64,000 nucleotides of DNA from Acidobacteriota bacterium (GTDB lineage Bacteria > Acidobacteriota > Blastocatellia > Pyrinomonadales > Pyrinomonadaceae): contig JAIVJV010000008.1 of NCBI GenBank assembly GCA_020199835.1, forward strand, positions 310,001 to 374,000, given 5' to 3'. Position numbers and translations under genes: made by a program. The notes beneath the pieces were generated by a model. The model had not been told where the DNA came from. It did not search any database and worked only from the letters and a program-made list of their open reading frames with translations. The number at the start of each line of letters is the position of its first letter. Position 1 is the first letter of the stretch. This document shows, piece after piece, positions 55,854 through 64,000 of the stretch.

Positions 55854-57200
55854 TTGTCTGAGCAATTTTCATCGATAGTTTTGGCCCAGCAAGGAGAGAA
55901 ACTTCTCGCTTGTATTCACTGTGGCCTGTGTCTCGAGGCGTGTCCGACGTATGTGATCACGGGCGACGAGAATGATGGACCACGCGGGCGGCTGTACCTG
56001 ATGCGCGCCGTCGCTGAAGGACGGCTTGAGAATACGTCCGACGCGTTTCGCACGCATATCGATCGTTGTCTCGGTTGTCGTGCGTGTGAGCAAGTGTGTC
56101 CGGCGGGTGTTGAGTACGGGCAACTGCTGGAGGCGAGCCGTGAAGAGTTGTCGCGCGCGCAGCCGAAGTCGGATTTTACAGACAAAGTTTTGCGGTTTGT
56201 GTTGAAGCACGTGTGGCTGTCGCGGACGCGCTTGCGGTTATTCTTCGGCAGCGCACGTGTGTTTCGCGATCTTGGGCTGCCGCGGTTCTTGCTAAAAACA
56301 GGACTCGCACGATTGTTCTCGCAACGCGCGCATTTTGCGCTCGCGCTGCTCGAAAACTCCCGGACTATATTCCACACCTCCGGAAAATCCGTTCCGAGCG
56401 CGTCGCAAACCGACGGGCAATCCCCGCCCGTATTGTTGTTCGCGGGCTGCGTCGGTGGGGGTCTTTTTGCTCGCGTGAACCGTGCGACCGAGCGCGTGTT
56501 GTTCGCGAATGGTTTTAAGGTAAGCGCGCCGGAAGACCAGGTTTGTTGCGGCGCGTTGCACGCGCACGCCGGCGATCTCGATGGCGCCCGTGAGCTGGCG
56601 CGAAAGAATATCGCGGCTTTCAAGTCCGGCGAGCCGATCGTCACGAATGCCGGTGGGTGCGGCGCAATGTTGGCTTCCTATGGACATCTGCTGGCAAACG
56701 ACGCGAGCGTCGCTGAAGCCGCCGCGCAGTTCAGCAGTCGCGTACGCGACGTAAGTCAACAGCTTCAGACCGTCGAAGCCGAGGCTGCGCCGCTGAATAA
56801 GAAGGCGCGATCCGTTCCGGACACGACGAATGGTAGGTGCGTGACTTACGATACGTCGTGTCATCTTTTATATGGACAGCACGCGGGCGACGCTTCACAA
56901 CAGATGTTGAGCGCGGTGGTTGGACCAAACTTCGTGCCGCTTGAGGGTTCGGAAAGGTGTTGCGGCGCGGCGGGAATCTACAACATGTTGCAACCCGAGA
57001 TGTCGGGACGCGTGTTGCAGGAGAAACTGGACCACGTGCGCGAGACGAAGGCGCAGATACTGGCGACGGGTAACCCCGGATGCCAGATGCAGATCGGCGC
57101 GGGCGCACAATTGGCGGGAATTAAGCTGCAAGTTTGCCACCCGATCGAACTGATTGATGAAGCGTACGCACAAGCCGGTGTTTATGGCGATGGAGAGTAG
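55854..57200 (+). CDS. glcF: GlcF-like iron-sulphur subunit
   Basis: The product has 448 residues. TTG 55854 starts three bases after the ggt stop. Two 4Fe-4S motifs are present: Cys20-x2-Cys23-x2-Cys26-x3-Cys30-Pro, and Cys72-x2-Cys75-x2-Cys78-x3-Cys82-Pro. The C-terminal half has two cysteine-rich (CCG) domains: FAGCVGGGLFARVN with VCCGALHAHAG, then YDTSCHLLYGQ with RCCGAAGIYN. It transfers electrons from the flavoprotein to the quinone pool at the inner membrane. With the fused glcDE it makes up a complete glycolate oxidase set; ggt lies between them. Confidence 0.93.
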   Translation: MSEQFSSIVLAQQGEKLLACIHCGLCLEACPTYVITGDENDGPRGRLYLMRAVAEGRLENTSDAFRTHIDRCLGCRACEQVCPAGVEYGQLLEASREELSRAQPKSDFTDKVLRFVLKHVWLSRTRLRLFFGSARVFRDLGLPRFLLKTGLARLFSQRAHFALALLENSRTIFHTSGKSVPSASQTDGQSPPVLLFAGCVGGGLFARVNRATERVLFANGFKVSAPEDQVCCGALHAHAGDLDGARELARKNIAAFKSGEPIVTNAGGCGAMLASYGHLLANDASVAEAAAQFSSRVRDVSQQLQTVEAEAAPLNKKARSVPDTTNGRCVTYDTSCHLLYGQHAGDASQQMLSAVVGPNFVPLEGSERCCGAAGIYNMLQPEMSGRVLQEKLDHVRETKAQILATGNPGCQMQIGAGAQLAGIKLQVCHPIELIDEAYAQAGVYGDGE

Positions 57201-57226
57201 AGCTCCATCCTCGGCCTCGCCCTTTT

Positions 57227-58405
57227 TCATTCTGGAAAACGGTCGCCGGCAATAATCGTTAGGCGGACGTTACCCTCAGAGTCGAGGGCGACGAGGTCGG
57301 CACGGTTGCCGATTTTGATGGCTCCGCAGTCGTAATGCCGGCCGAGCAGCCGCGCGGGGTTGGCCGAGGCTATTTGCGCGAGATCGATGTAAGAGACGCC
57401 GAGCGAACGCATCATGCGCACGGCGTCGAGCATCGTGATCACAGATCCGGCGATACTGCCCGAGGGATTGCTGGTACGGCCGTTCTTGACCGAGATCGTT
57501 TCGCCCCAGATCCGATAATCACCGTCCCCTTTTCCTGTCGCCGCAATCGCATCACTGATTAAGGCGAGGCCTCGCACGCCTTTGATCTTGACCAGCAACC
57601 GGAGCATGAACGGATCGAGGTGGATGCCGTCGGCGATCACGTCGCAGGTGACGTCGTCGCGAGAGAGTCCCCACGCGATCGGCCCAGGGCTGCGATGATG
57701 CAGCGGCGACATCGCGTTCATGAAGTGCGTCATGTGACGCGCGCCCGCGGCAAACGCCTGGTCCAGAAGTTCGAGAGACGCGCGCGTGTGCCCGATGGAG
57801 ATCACCCAGCGCCGGCGTTTCAGTTCCCTCACCAACTCCACTCCGCCGCTCACTTCAGGCGCGAGAGTGATCATGCGAACCGCGTCAACTTCGGGCACTG
57901 CCAAAAACTCGAGATCAAGTGGGCCGGAATAATTTTTGAAGTGCTCAACGTGGAGCGCACCGCATTGTGCGGAGTTCACAAAGGGCCCTTCATAATGAAC
58001 ACCAAGAATTCGCGCGCCCGCTGCTTCCGAACTATGCATTGCTTCCGATACTGCCGCCGCCACACTCGCATAGTTCGCATCCGACCCGGGAACCAGCGTC
58101 GGCAACCAACCCGTCACTCCCTGCAACGCTAGATAGTGAGAAACTTTCTGCAAGTCCTGCGGCGTCGCTTCCATGACATCGACGCCAACCGCGCCGTGAA
58201 TGTGAACGTCTATAAAACCCGGCAGCAGCGTCGTGCCGGAGAGATCGATCTCCTCAACAATGCTCGCGCGCGGCGCGGTCTCGGCTGAGAATATCGAGAC
58301 TATCCGGCCGCCGAGGACCAAAACCGACCCGCCGACCAGCTCGCGTTCGGGCAGCACGACCGTAGCGTTTCTCAGCAACACGTTTTTAGACGAGATGTTT
58401 TTCAT
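57227..58405 (-). CDS. nagA: N-acetylglucosamine-6-phosphate deacetylase
   Basis: The product has 392 residues from ATG 58405; ten further upstream codons are excluded. Amidohydrolase fold with FIDVHIHGAVGVDVM (His-x-His), GVHYEGPFVN (metal-binding Glu), VISIGHTRA, HMTHFMNAMSPLHH and LISDAIAATG, all standard for NagA. It deacetylates GlcNAc-6-phosphate in amino-sugar catabolism and cell-wall recycling, in the cytoplasm. It is downstream of TonB receptor 2 (58474-62079) on the same strand, 68 bp from its stop, which suggests the receptor imports a GlcNAc-containing glycan. No nagB was seen in the window. Confidence 0.95.
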   Translation of the reverse strand: MKNISSKNVLLRNATVVLPERELVGGSVLVLGGRIVSIFSAETAPRASIVEEIDLSGTTLLPGFIDVHIHGAVGVDVMEATPQDLQKVSHYLALQGVTGWLPTLVPGSDANYASVAAAVSEAMHSSEAAGARILGVHYEGPFVNSAQCGALHVEHFKNYSGPLDLEFLAVPEVDAVRMITLAPEVSGGVELVRELKRRRWVISIGHTRASLELLDQAFAAGARHMTHFMNAMSPLHHRSPGPIAWGLSRDDVTCDVIADGIHLDPFMLRLLVKIKGVRGLALISDAIAATGKGDGDYRIWGETISVKNGRTSNPSGSIAGSVITMLDAVRMMRSLGVSYIDLAQIASANPARLLGRHYDCGAIKIGNRADLVALDSEGNVRLTIIAGDRFPE

Positions 58406-58473
58406 CGACTCTACAAACCGATGCCCGCATTGCAATCGCTCGCAATGCGGGCACCGCTAATTGAACCTGACAA

Positions 58474-61400
58474 TTAGAAGTTCAGCTTCAAGCCAAACTG
58501 CATCGTGCGCGGATCACGCGTCGTCGTCACCGCGCCGAAGTTCGCCGCAGTAATGTTCGTCGAGATATTTCTAAAGTTCGTATGGTTGAAGATATTGAAC
58601 ACTTCCGCACGCAACTGCAGGTAAACCGACTCGGTGAACCGGAAGTTCTTTGATAACGTGAAATCGACGCGGTGCGTCGGTGGACCATCAATGATGCCGC
58701 GCGGCGTAGTGCCCGGCGTATTCACGACGAGAGCATCGGCCGCCGGATTGAGCTGGAAGCACTGGTTAGTTACCCACTGCACTCCATGCGGTGCGTTCTC
58801 GTTTGGATCGCACAGCAGGTTTGGACGCGCTGCCGGGTTAGCATTAATGAGACCCAAACCAGCCGGATCGAAATTCGACGTCGTCACGCTAAACGGGACG
58901 CCCGTGTAAACCGTGACGATCCCCGAAGCTTGCCAACCACCAAACGCCTTGCCGATAAAGTCGTTGCGATTGCGCAGGAGCGGTATCTCGTAAATATAGT
59001 TCAGGTTGAACACATGACGCCGATCCAGTGCGGCGCGCTGATACTCGCTGCGAATGTCGTAGCTGTTCTGCGGCGAGGTGGTGCGGTCGTTTGGACTATC
59101 CGTCAAGTTCTTGGACCAGGTGTACGCCACCTGCACTTGCGACGTGCTCCCAAAGTTGTGCTGCGCGAAGACCTGGAGTCCGTGGTAGTTGGAATTGTAA
59201 CGTGGCTGCACCATCGCGATTGACCGATATCCCTTGAACGGCCGGAGTTGATCGAGAATTAGCAGATCCGAGAAGTTCGTAGTTCCCACTCGATTGGGAT
59301 TTGCCGCCGTTGTCGTCGAGTTGCGGAATGCATAACCAGCCGGTTGGCACGTAACGAGCGCGGGCGCGGGACTCTGACCGATAGCGCCGTTGCCCGGCGC
59401 ACACAGTGAGTTTAACGCGACTCCCGGTGGAACCTCGTTGAGTTCTGTCAGACCGATTAAGTGCGTTCCCTTGGAACCGAAGTAACCGGCAGTGAACATC
59501 GTGTTGCTGGTGAGCTGGTGTTGGAAATCCAGCGACCAGTGTTGCATGTACGGTGTATGGAAGTTCGATTGCACAGCACGGAGTGACTGCACGCCAGCGC
59601 TCAACGCCACGCCGCCACCCGGATTATCCAGGTTTGTGTTCGTAGCGGTAGCGGTCTCCTGGAACGGCGGATTCAAACCGATGTTTTGCAGGTACGTTCC
59701 GACCAGCACCTGCTCGTGATAGATACCGTAGCCGGTGCGAATCGAAGTCTTGCCGGCGCCGGTTGGATCCCACGCGAGTCCGAAACGAGGCGCGAAATCT
59801 TTCTTGGAAACGTCAGTGACGTATTTGCCGTGGGGCGATTGGATTGGGGTGCAATTAAACTGCGCCGGGCCGGTGGTGAAGTTCTGCGAATTAACGATCA
59901 GGCCGTTACACCAATTCCCCGTGCCCGCGATGCGGTTACCTGCACCGGTGACTTGCGGCGCCTTTGACGGATCGTACAGCTCAGGCACGAACGTCGAGAG
60001 CCGTCCGTTCTTGTCCCAGGGCGCAGGGAAATACGAGTAGCGCACGCCGTAGTACACGGTCAGGTTTGGACGCATTTTCCACTCGTCCTGCGCAAACGCT
60101 TCGAACGCTTTCTGTCGCAGGTCAGCGGTGTAGTCAAAACGCGCCTGCGAAAATCCCTGGGCGTTGCCTACGAGGAAATTGGCCCAGCGCTGGCGGTTCT
60201 GGTTGAGCGCGTTATTTGTAACACCCGTAACGACAGTGCTGTCGAAGTTGTTGAAAATTCCTTCGTTGTTACCGGCGAGCGCGTTTTCGTTTTTGCGATA
60301 CATCGAATAAACAGCGCCGTACTTGAACGTGTGATTGCCGTGAATGGAGGTAATGTTGCCGCCGAAGTTCTGTTTCCACGAGAAGTTATCGTAGGGGCCG
60401 AAGCTGGTTAGACCGTTGAAGCCGTTAGTAGTGATCGACGGAATGCGGTCACGCTGATTCTCAAATGGCAAATTGATCGGCACCGTCGTGCGCGTCAAAG
60501 CCAGCAGACCGACGTTCTGACTGAGAATCGCGCCGAAGCCATACGTGTAACGACCTTCCAAAACTGTTGTCGGACTGAGCACGTAGGTCGTGTTGAAGGT
60601 GTGCGTTTTGCCGGGTGAATCAGTCTGGGTCACGGAAACGCCGGGCAAGCTACCACCACTCGAGAACAGCGAGTTTGCGTCGATGGTTGGAATCTTGTCT
60701 TTCTGGAAGCGGTAATAGGCCGTCCAGTTGTCACTAAACGCGTGATCGATCTTGACGATTGTCTGATCGAAGTCGGCGACGTTGGGCAAGGCAACGTTCA
60801 GATTGTACGGCGCGGTAGCCGTCGCGGCATTGGGCAACGGCAACTGATTATAGATCTGGGTGACATAGGCCTGCGCCGCGGCGCTGCGACGGTCAGCGGG
60901 AATCGGTGTGCCGGCGGGCAGAATGTTCTGGCCGCTGTTGCAGTTCTCACCCAGGTATCTGCGCGCGATACAAACGGGAACCGGAAAAATACCCTGTCTC
61001 AGCGCCGCGTCCGGAACGGTTACTGTCACGGGCGCGCTGAAACGACGGTCGCGACGGAACTCCTGCGAGAGGAAGAAGAACGTCCGATCAACCTTCTCGA
61101 ACATGTCGCCCGGCTGTCCTTCACCGAAACGGAGAAAATAAACCGGACCGCCTAGGGTCCAACCGAAATTGTTGTAGCGGAACGGAACTCGTTTGGCTTT
61201 GCCGTTTTCGTCCCTGCCAAACTGGGGATTAGTCGACGCGTTCGCAAGAAAGTTGTTCGCATTGAAGGCTTCGTTGCGAATGAACTCGAAAGCACTACCG
61301 TGAAACTCATCGGTTCCAGATCGCGTGATGACGTTGATCTGACCGCCGCCACTGCGTCCTGACTCAGCCGGGAAAAGACTACGCAGCACTTTGAACTCGC

Positions 61401-62079
61401 CAATCGAGTCAACGCTCGGATACGCCTGGATCGTGATATTCGAACCACGGTCGGTGATATCAGCGCCGTCAACCGTAAACGTGTTTTGGCTGCTGCGCGC
61501 GCCGTTAACCGAGAGATTGATCGTGTTGGCTTGTCCATCCGGGTTTGTGGTACCGACGTACACCTGGTCGTCAAGGTTGCTGCTGACGCCGGGCGCCAAC
61601 GCCACAAGCTGTACCCAGTTGCGGTTGTTCAACGAGAGTTCGCGGGCCTGTTCACCGCTAATCAGACTCGAGGCAGTGGCTGTCGACAACTCAACGGCGA
61701 CCGGATCGGCCTTCACTAGCACCGTCTCCGAAATGTTTCCGGCTTCGAGAACGACATCGATCGTTCTACGTTGGCCGATGTCGACCTTGATGTCGTTCTG
61801 AACAGTCTTTTTGAAGTTCGTTGCTTCCACTGAGATCGAGTAGATGCCCGCCTGAAGGTTGGGCACGCTGAAATCCCCTGCGTCGTTCGTTTCAAGTGTG
61901 CGCACAACTGAGTTCTTCTGAACGTCCGTGATAGTGACGGTCGCTCCTTTGACGATGGCGCCGGACGCATCCTTAACGTTTCCGGCGAGGTTGCCAGTGA
62001 TCTCCTGCCCAAGGGCGACGCCGCAGAGGGCGAAGGGCAGCACGAGCAACATAATGAAATTTTTCATGTAACGTTTCAT
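58474..62079 (-). CDS. TonB-dependent receptor, Oar-like (second)
   Basis: The product has 1201 residues from ATG 62079, with AGAGGA eight bases upstream; ATG at 62097 and 62067 are alternatives. The signal peptide ends near ALGQ (about residue 25). Residues about 28-112 are the CarboxypepD_reg domain (ITGNLAGNVKDASGAIVKGA). The plug (about 120-240) contains LSLNNRNWVQLVALAPGV and NGARSSQNTFTVDGADIT, then the barrel runs to LKLNF with a C-terminal aromatic residue. It imports a large substrate across the outer membrane. The adjacent nagA and a downstream-acting GHL10 gene point to an amino-sugar polymer or oligosaccharide, an inference from context. Confidence 0.93.
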   Translation of the reverse strand: MKRYMKNFIMLLVLPFALCGVALGQEITGNLAGNVKDASGAIVKGATVTITDVQKNSVVRTLETNDAGDFSVPNLQAGIYSISVEATNFKKTVQNDIKVDIGQRRTIDVVLEAGNISETVLVKADPVAVELSTATASSLISGEQARELSLNNRNWVQLVALAPGVSSNLDDQVYVGTTNPDGQANTINLSVNGARSSQNTFTVDGADITDRGSNITIQAYPSVDSIGEFKVLRSLFPAESGRSGGGQINVITRSGTDEFHGSAFEFIRNEAFNANNFLANASTNPQFGRDENGKAKRVPFRYNNFGWTLGGPVYFLRFGEGQPGDMFEKVDRTFFFLSQEFRRDRRFSAPVTVTVPDAALRQGIFPVPVCIARRYLGENCNSGQNILPAGTPIPADRRSAAAQAYVTQIYNQLPLPNAATATAPYNLNVALPNVADFDQTIVKIDHAFSDNWTAYYRFQKDKIPTIDANSLFSSGGSLPGVSVTQTDSPGKTHTFNTTYVLSPTTVLEGRYTYGFGAILSQNVGLLALTRTTVPINLPFENQRDRIPSITTNGFNGLTSFGPYDNFSWKQNFGGNITSIHGNHTFKYGAVYSMYRKNENALAGNNEGIFNNFDSTVVTGVTNNALNQNRQRWANFLVGNAQGFSQARFDYTADLRQKAFEAFAQDEWKMRPNLTVYYGVRYSYFPAPWDKNGRLSTFVPELYDPSKAPQVTGAGNRIAGTGNWCNGLIVNSQNFTTGPAQFNCTPIQSPHGKYVTDVSKKDFAPRFGLAWDPTGAGKTSIRTGYGIYHEQVLVGTYLQNIGLNPPFQETATATNTNLDNPGGGVALSAGVQSLRAVQSNFHTPYMQHWSLDFQHQLTSNTMFTAGYFGSKGTHLIGLTELNEVPPGVALNSLCAPGNGAIGQSPAPALVTCQPAGYAFRNSTTTAANPNRVGTTNFSDLLILDQLRPFKGYRSIAMVQPRYNSNYHGLQVFAQHNFGSTSQVQVAYTWSKNLTDSPNDRTTSPQNSYDIRSEYQRAALDRRHVFNLNYIYEIPLLRNRNDFIGKAFGGWQASGIVTVYTGVPFSVTTSNFDPAGLGLINANPAARPNLLCDPNENAPHGVQWVTNQCFQLNPAADALVVNTPGTTPRGIIDGPPTHRVDFTLSKNFRFTESVYLQLRAEVFNIFNHTNFRNISTNITAANFGAVTTTRDPRTMQFGLKLNF

Positions 62080-62271
62080 GGGGATAATCCTCTTCATGCA
62101 AATTAAGTGGAAGCTGGCCCGTCTCCGAAACGGGAGTTCGGGAGAACCTCAAGACATCTGGGTTGTCGCAAAGTTAAGTACTGCAATTGTCGTGGAAAAG
62201 AAGAAGCTGCGCTCGAATACTAAGTGCCGCTTATTCTTACATAACAGCGAGTTTATGGCAACTAAGCCGTC

Positions 62272-63495
62272 TTAAAACGCCGCGCGCCGAACGCGTTCCA
62301 GATAGGCTCCGTCGGGATTCAACTCGCTCGGGCGCGCTGTAAAGTCGTAAGAGAAAAGAATGAACCCTTCCGTATTCAGCGAACGGGCGACATTAATCTT
62401 TTCTACCGCTGACTCAGACGTGATGCGGTAAGCGCCGATACCCGCCCAAACCCGGCGATTCGCTGCCTGCGCTGTACTCGTCGCAACCTCAATGTGTTTC
62501 CTGAACACAGCCGTGTCCGTTGAGTACGCCATCGGACAAGCAACATCAAGGATTCCCATCTGCAACCAACGCCGCCAATCCTGAAAACGACGCGTGTAGG
62601 CGTTCTCATCGTTGGCGAAGACCGCGGCTGAGACGATCACCTGCGGCCGCCGCTTTTTAACTGCGCGATAGATCCGTTCGACGAGAGCTGTGACCTGTGC
62701 TCGCTGAAAATCCGCAAACTTCGGGGCAAAGGTTTCAGCAGCAGCGAGCGGATTCTCTTTGAGCTTGTCCTTTAGTTCGCGGCGTTCAGCACCAGTCAGT
62801 TGTGGCTTCAACCACTCATGAAACTGCGTGAGCGATCGGCGGCTGTAATCGAAATCGGGACTCGCGAAACGAACGTAGTCGAAGTGCAAACCATCGACCG
62901 GATAGTGCTTCAGCACGTCCATCCAGATCTTGAAAATGTGTTCTTTGACTGCGGGATTTGCCGGCCCGGTGTAGATGCCTTCCAGCTCGCCACGATTAGC
63001 CTTTGACCACTCGACTATCTTCTGCCGGTAATGCGGATCGCGCGGCGACATCCGGTAAAGTTCGGCAGCGACCGGCTTCGGCACTGCCAGCCATTCCGGA
63101 TGGCGGTTGTAGACGTGCGTTGGATCTGTCGGCAGCGCGTCGAGGTTGGCGAGCAGACTCGTATTCAGCCACGCATGGATCTTCAGTCCGCGCCCTCGTG
63201 CTTCAGCAATAGTGAATGCCAGCGGATCGAAGTCTGCGGGCTGATCTTTTAATTCCGCGGCGCGCGGCTCAACGCGCGACTTGTAATAGGCATCACCACG
63301 ACCGCGAACCTGGACGATAAGCGTGTTGAAGCCGTTGTCCGCCGCGGAGCTTACGAGTTGCCGGATCTTCTCGGGCGATGTAAGCGTCGTGCGCACCACC
63401 CACAACGCACGCACTTCATTCGGGCGCGCCGCCTGGGCCAGTGACAGCGAACAAAAGCAGAACGACCAAATTATGGTAAAGAAAAGTTTCGGCAC
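62272..63495 (-). CDS. GHL10 (DUF187) glycosidase-like exported protein
   Basis: The product has 407 residues from GTG 63495, chosen because a signal peptide follows (KLFFTIIWSFCFCSLSLAQA) and because the upstream 71 codons overlap the preceding receptor gene in another frame. Conserved GHL10 segments are VRALWVVRTTLTSPEKI, GFNTLIVQVRGRGDAYYKS, DGLHFDYVRFASPDFDYSRR (substrate-binding Asp/Tyr) and CPMAYSTDT. The TIM-barrel family is related to glycoside hydrolases acting on peptidoglycan or other glycans (YngK-like); activity is often unproven. It lies seven bases after TonB receptor 3 and is probably its operon partner. Confidence 0.92.
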   Translation of the reverse strand: MPKLFFTIIWSFCFCSLSLAQAARPNEVRALWVVRTTLTSPEKIRQLVSSAADNGFNTLIVQVRGRGDAYYKSRVEPRAAELKDQPADFDPLAFTIAEARGRGLKIHAWLNTSLLANLDALPTDPTHVYNRHPEWLAVPKPVAAELYRMSPRDPHYRQKIVEWSKANRGELEGIYTGPANPAVKEHIFKIWMDVLKHYPVDGLHFDYVRFASPDFDYSRRSLTQFHEWLKPQLTGAERRELKDKLKENPLAAAETFAPKFADFQRAQVTALVERIYRAVKKRRPQVIVSAAVFANDENAYTRRFQDWRRWLQMGILDVACPMAYSTDTAVFRKHIEVATSTAQAANRRVWAGIGAYRITSESAVEKINVARSLNTEGFILFSYDFTARPSELNPDGAYLERVRRAAF

Positions 63496-63502
63496 AGATT
63501 TA

Positions 63503-64000
63503 TCAATACTGGTAACGCAACGACACCTGGATGTTACGCGGCAAGTAAGTAACAGCCGGAACGGTAATCGCGCCAAAGTTTGTATTCGTGATCGCCGCAC
63601 TCGGAATCCCGTACTGCACGTGGTTGAACGCGTTGAAGAGATCGGCGCGGAGCGTGAGCCGGTGGCCTTCCCACGGCATCGAGAAGATCTTCGTGATGCC
63701 AAGATCAATCGTCTTCACGCCGTCGCTGAAGAAAGTGTTGCGGCCCACCAGGCTCGGGTTGTTGAAATCCGCTGAAGTCAAAGTACGAAACGCAGCACGC
63801 GGCAATGCTTCGCGTGACGTCGCCGGAAGATTGACACTGTTGCCAAGGATTGACGGATCGAGCAGCACCGGGCGGCTTTCACCGAAGCCGTCAAAGTTCA
63901 AATCGAGCGCCGTCGTGGTCACGGTGAACGGAGTTCCCTTGGCGAATCTGCCCACAGCCGAAAACTGCCAACCACCAAAAGCCTGGCCCAGCAACCCGCG
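63503..64000 (-). CDS. TonB-dependent receptor 3, C-terminal part (5' end beyond window)
   Basis: The visible frame, open to the right edge, gives about 165 residues of a TonB receptor barrel: LLGQAFGGWQFSAVGRFAKG, then LTLRADLFNAFNHVQYGIPS and the end LPRNIQVSLRYQY. The motif 'F-N-A-F-N-H' and the terminal aromatic residue match the C-termini of receptors 1 and 2 ([18 protein letters not shown]). No start codon is expected in the window. The gene is followed seven bases later by the GHL10 gene, suggesting that the receptor and exported glycosidase handle the same glycan. Confidence 0.9.
   Translation of the reverse strand, partial: RGLLGQAFGGWQFSAVGRFAKGTPFTVTTTALDLNFDGFGESRPVLLDPSILGNSVNLPATSREALPRAAFRTLTSADFNNPSLVGRNTFFSDGVKTIDLGITKIFSMPWEGHRLTLRADLFNAFNHVQYGIPSAAITNTNFGAITVPAVTYLPRNIQVSLRYQY

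Overview
The window looks like a chromosomal segment of a soil Acidobacteriota bacterium, most likely class Blastocatellia. This is inferred from gene content: three Oar-type TonB-dependent receptors with an N-terminal carboxypeptidase-regulatory domain, many secreted PQQ-like beta-propellers sharing an N-terminal W-x-x-[FW]-R-G motif, a winged-helix/TolB-like/TPR regulator, and ECF42-type sigma factor with YciI. No rRNA, tRNA, CRISPR array, prophage or intact insertion sequence was recognised.

Layout. 1-10.2 kb: a truncated propeller gene, a small membrane protein, TonB-dependent receptor 1, a coiled-coil protein with a 42-bp minisatellite, a coupled radical-SAM / halogenase-like flavoprotein pair, a Kef-type antiporter and a secreted protein. 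10.2-12.3 kb: sparse, with small hypotheticals. 12.3-15.1 kb (minus): an mddA-like methyltransferase, a small exported protein and a MauG-type di-haem peroxidase. 15.3-22.0 kb (plus): a wHTH-TolB-TPR regulator, an ECF42 sigma factor, an ankyrin protein, two RibD-C reductases and YciI. 22.0-22.7 kb is a scar of at least four gene remnants; one is an 87 percent identical copy of the 3' end of a gene at 12.1 kb, so the 10 kb between them is bracketed by direct repeats.

22.9-35.0 kb is a divergent locus with six more propeller proteins (three on each arm), an ankyrin protein, an iron-type alcohol dehydrogenase and a hydrolase, tightly packed with 4-bp overlaps. 35.0-42.6 kb (minus) reads: PAS histidine kinase, NarL-type regulator, a NtrC-like protein stripped of every ATPase motif, an O-methyltransferase, a DUF3311/SSS transporter pair and an exported RidA. 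42.9-46.0 kb: a 29-residue-repeat protein, a REPIN-like inverted repeat and the methionine-salvage genes mtnB-mtnD-mtnC. 46-51.6 kb: TPR protein, orphan ExbD, beta-lactamase-like hydrolase, APC permease, amidohydrolase. 51.7-57.2 kb: a fused GlcD-GlcE, gamma-glutamyltransferase and GlcF in one coupled operon. 57.2-64 kb (minus): NagA, TonB-dependent receptor 2, a GHL10 glycosidase-like protein and the end of TonB-dependent receptor 3, which suggests glycan or amino-sugar uptake.

The best candidates for something undescribed are the propeller locus, the ATPase-dead NtrC-like regulator, the radical-SAM/halogenase-like pair, and the repeat-bracketed 12-22 kb module. All functions are read from sequence motifs and context; no database search was possible.
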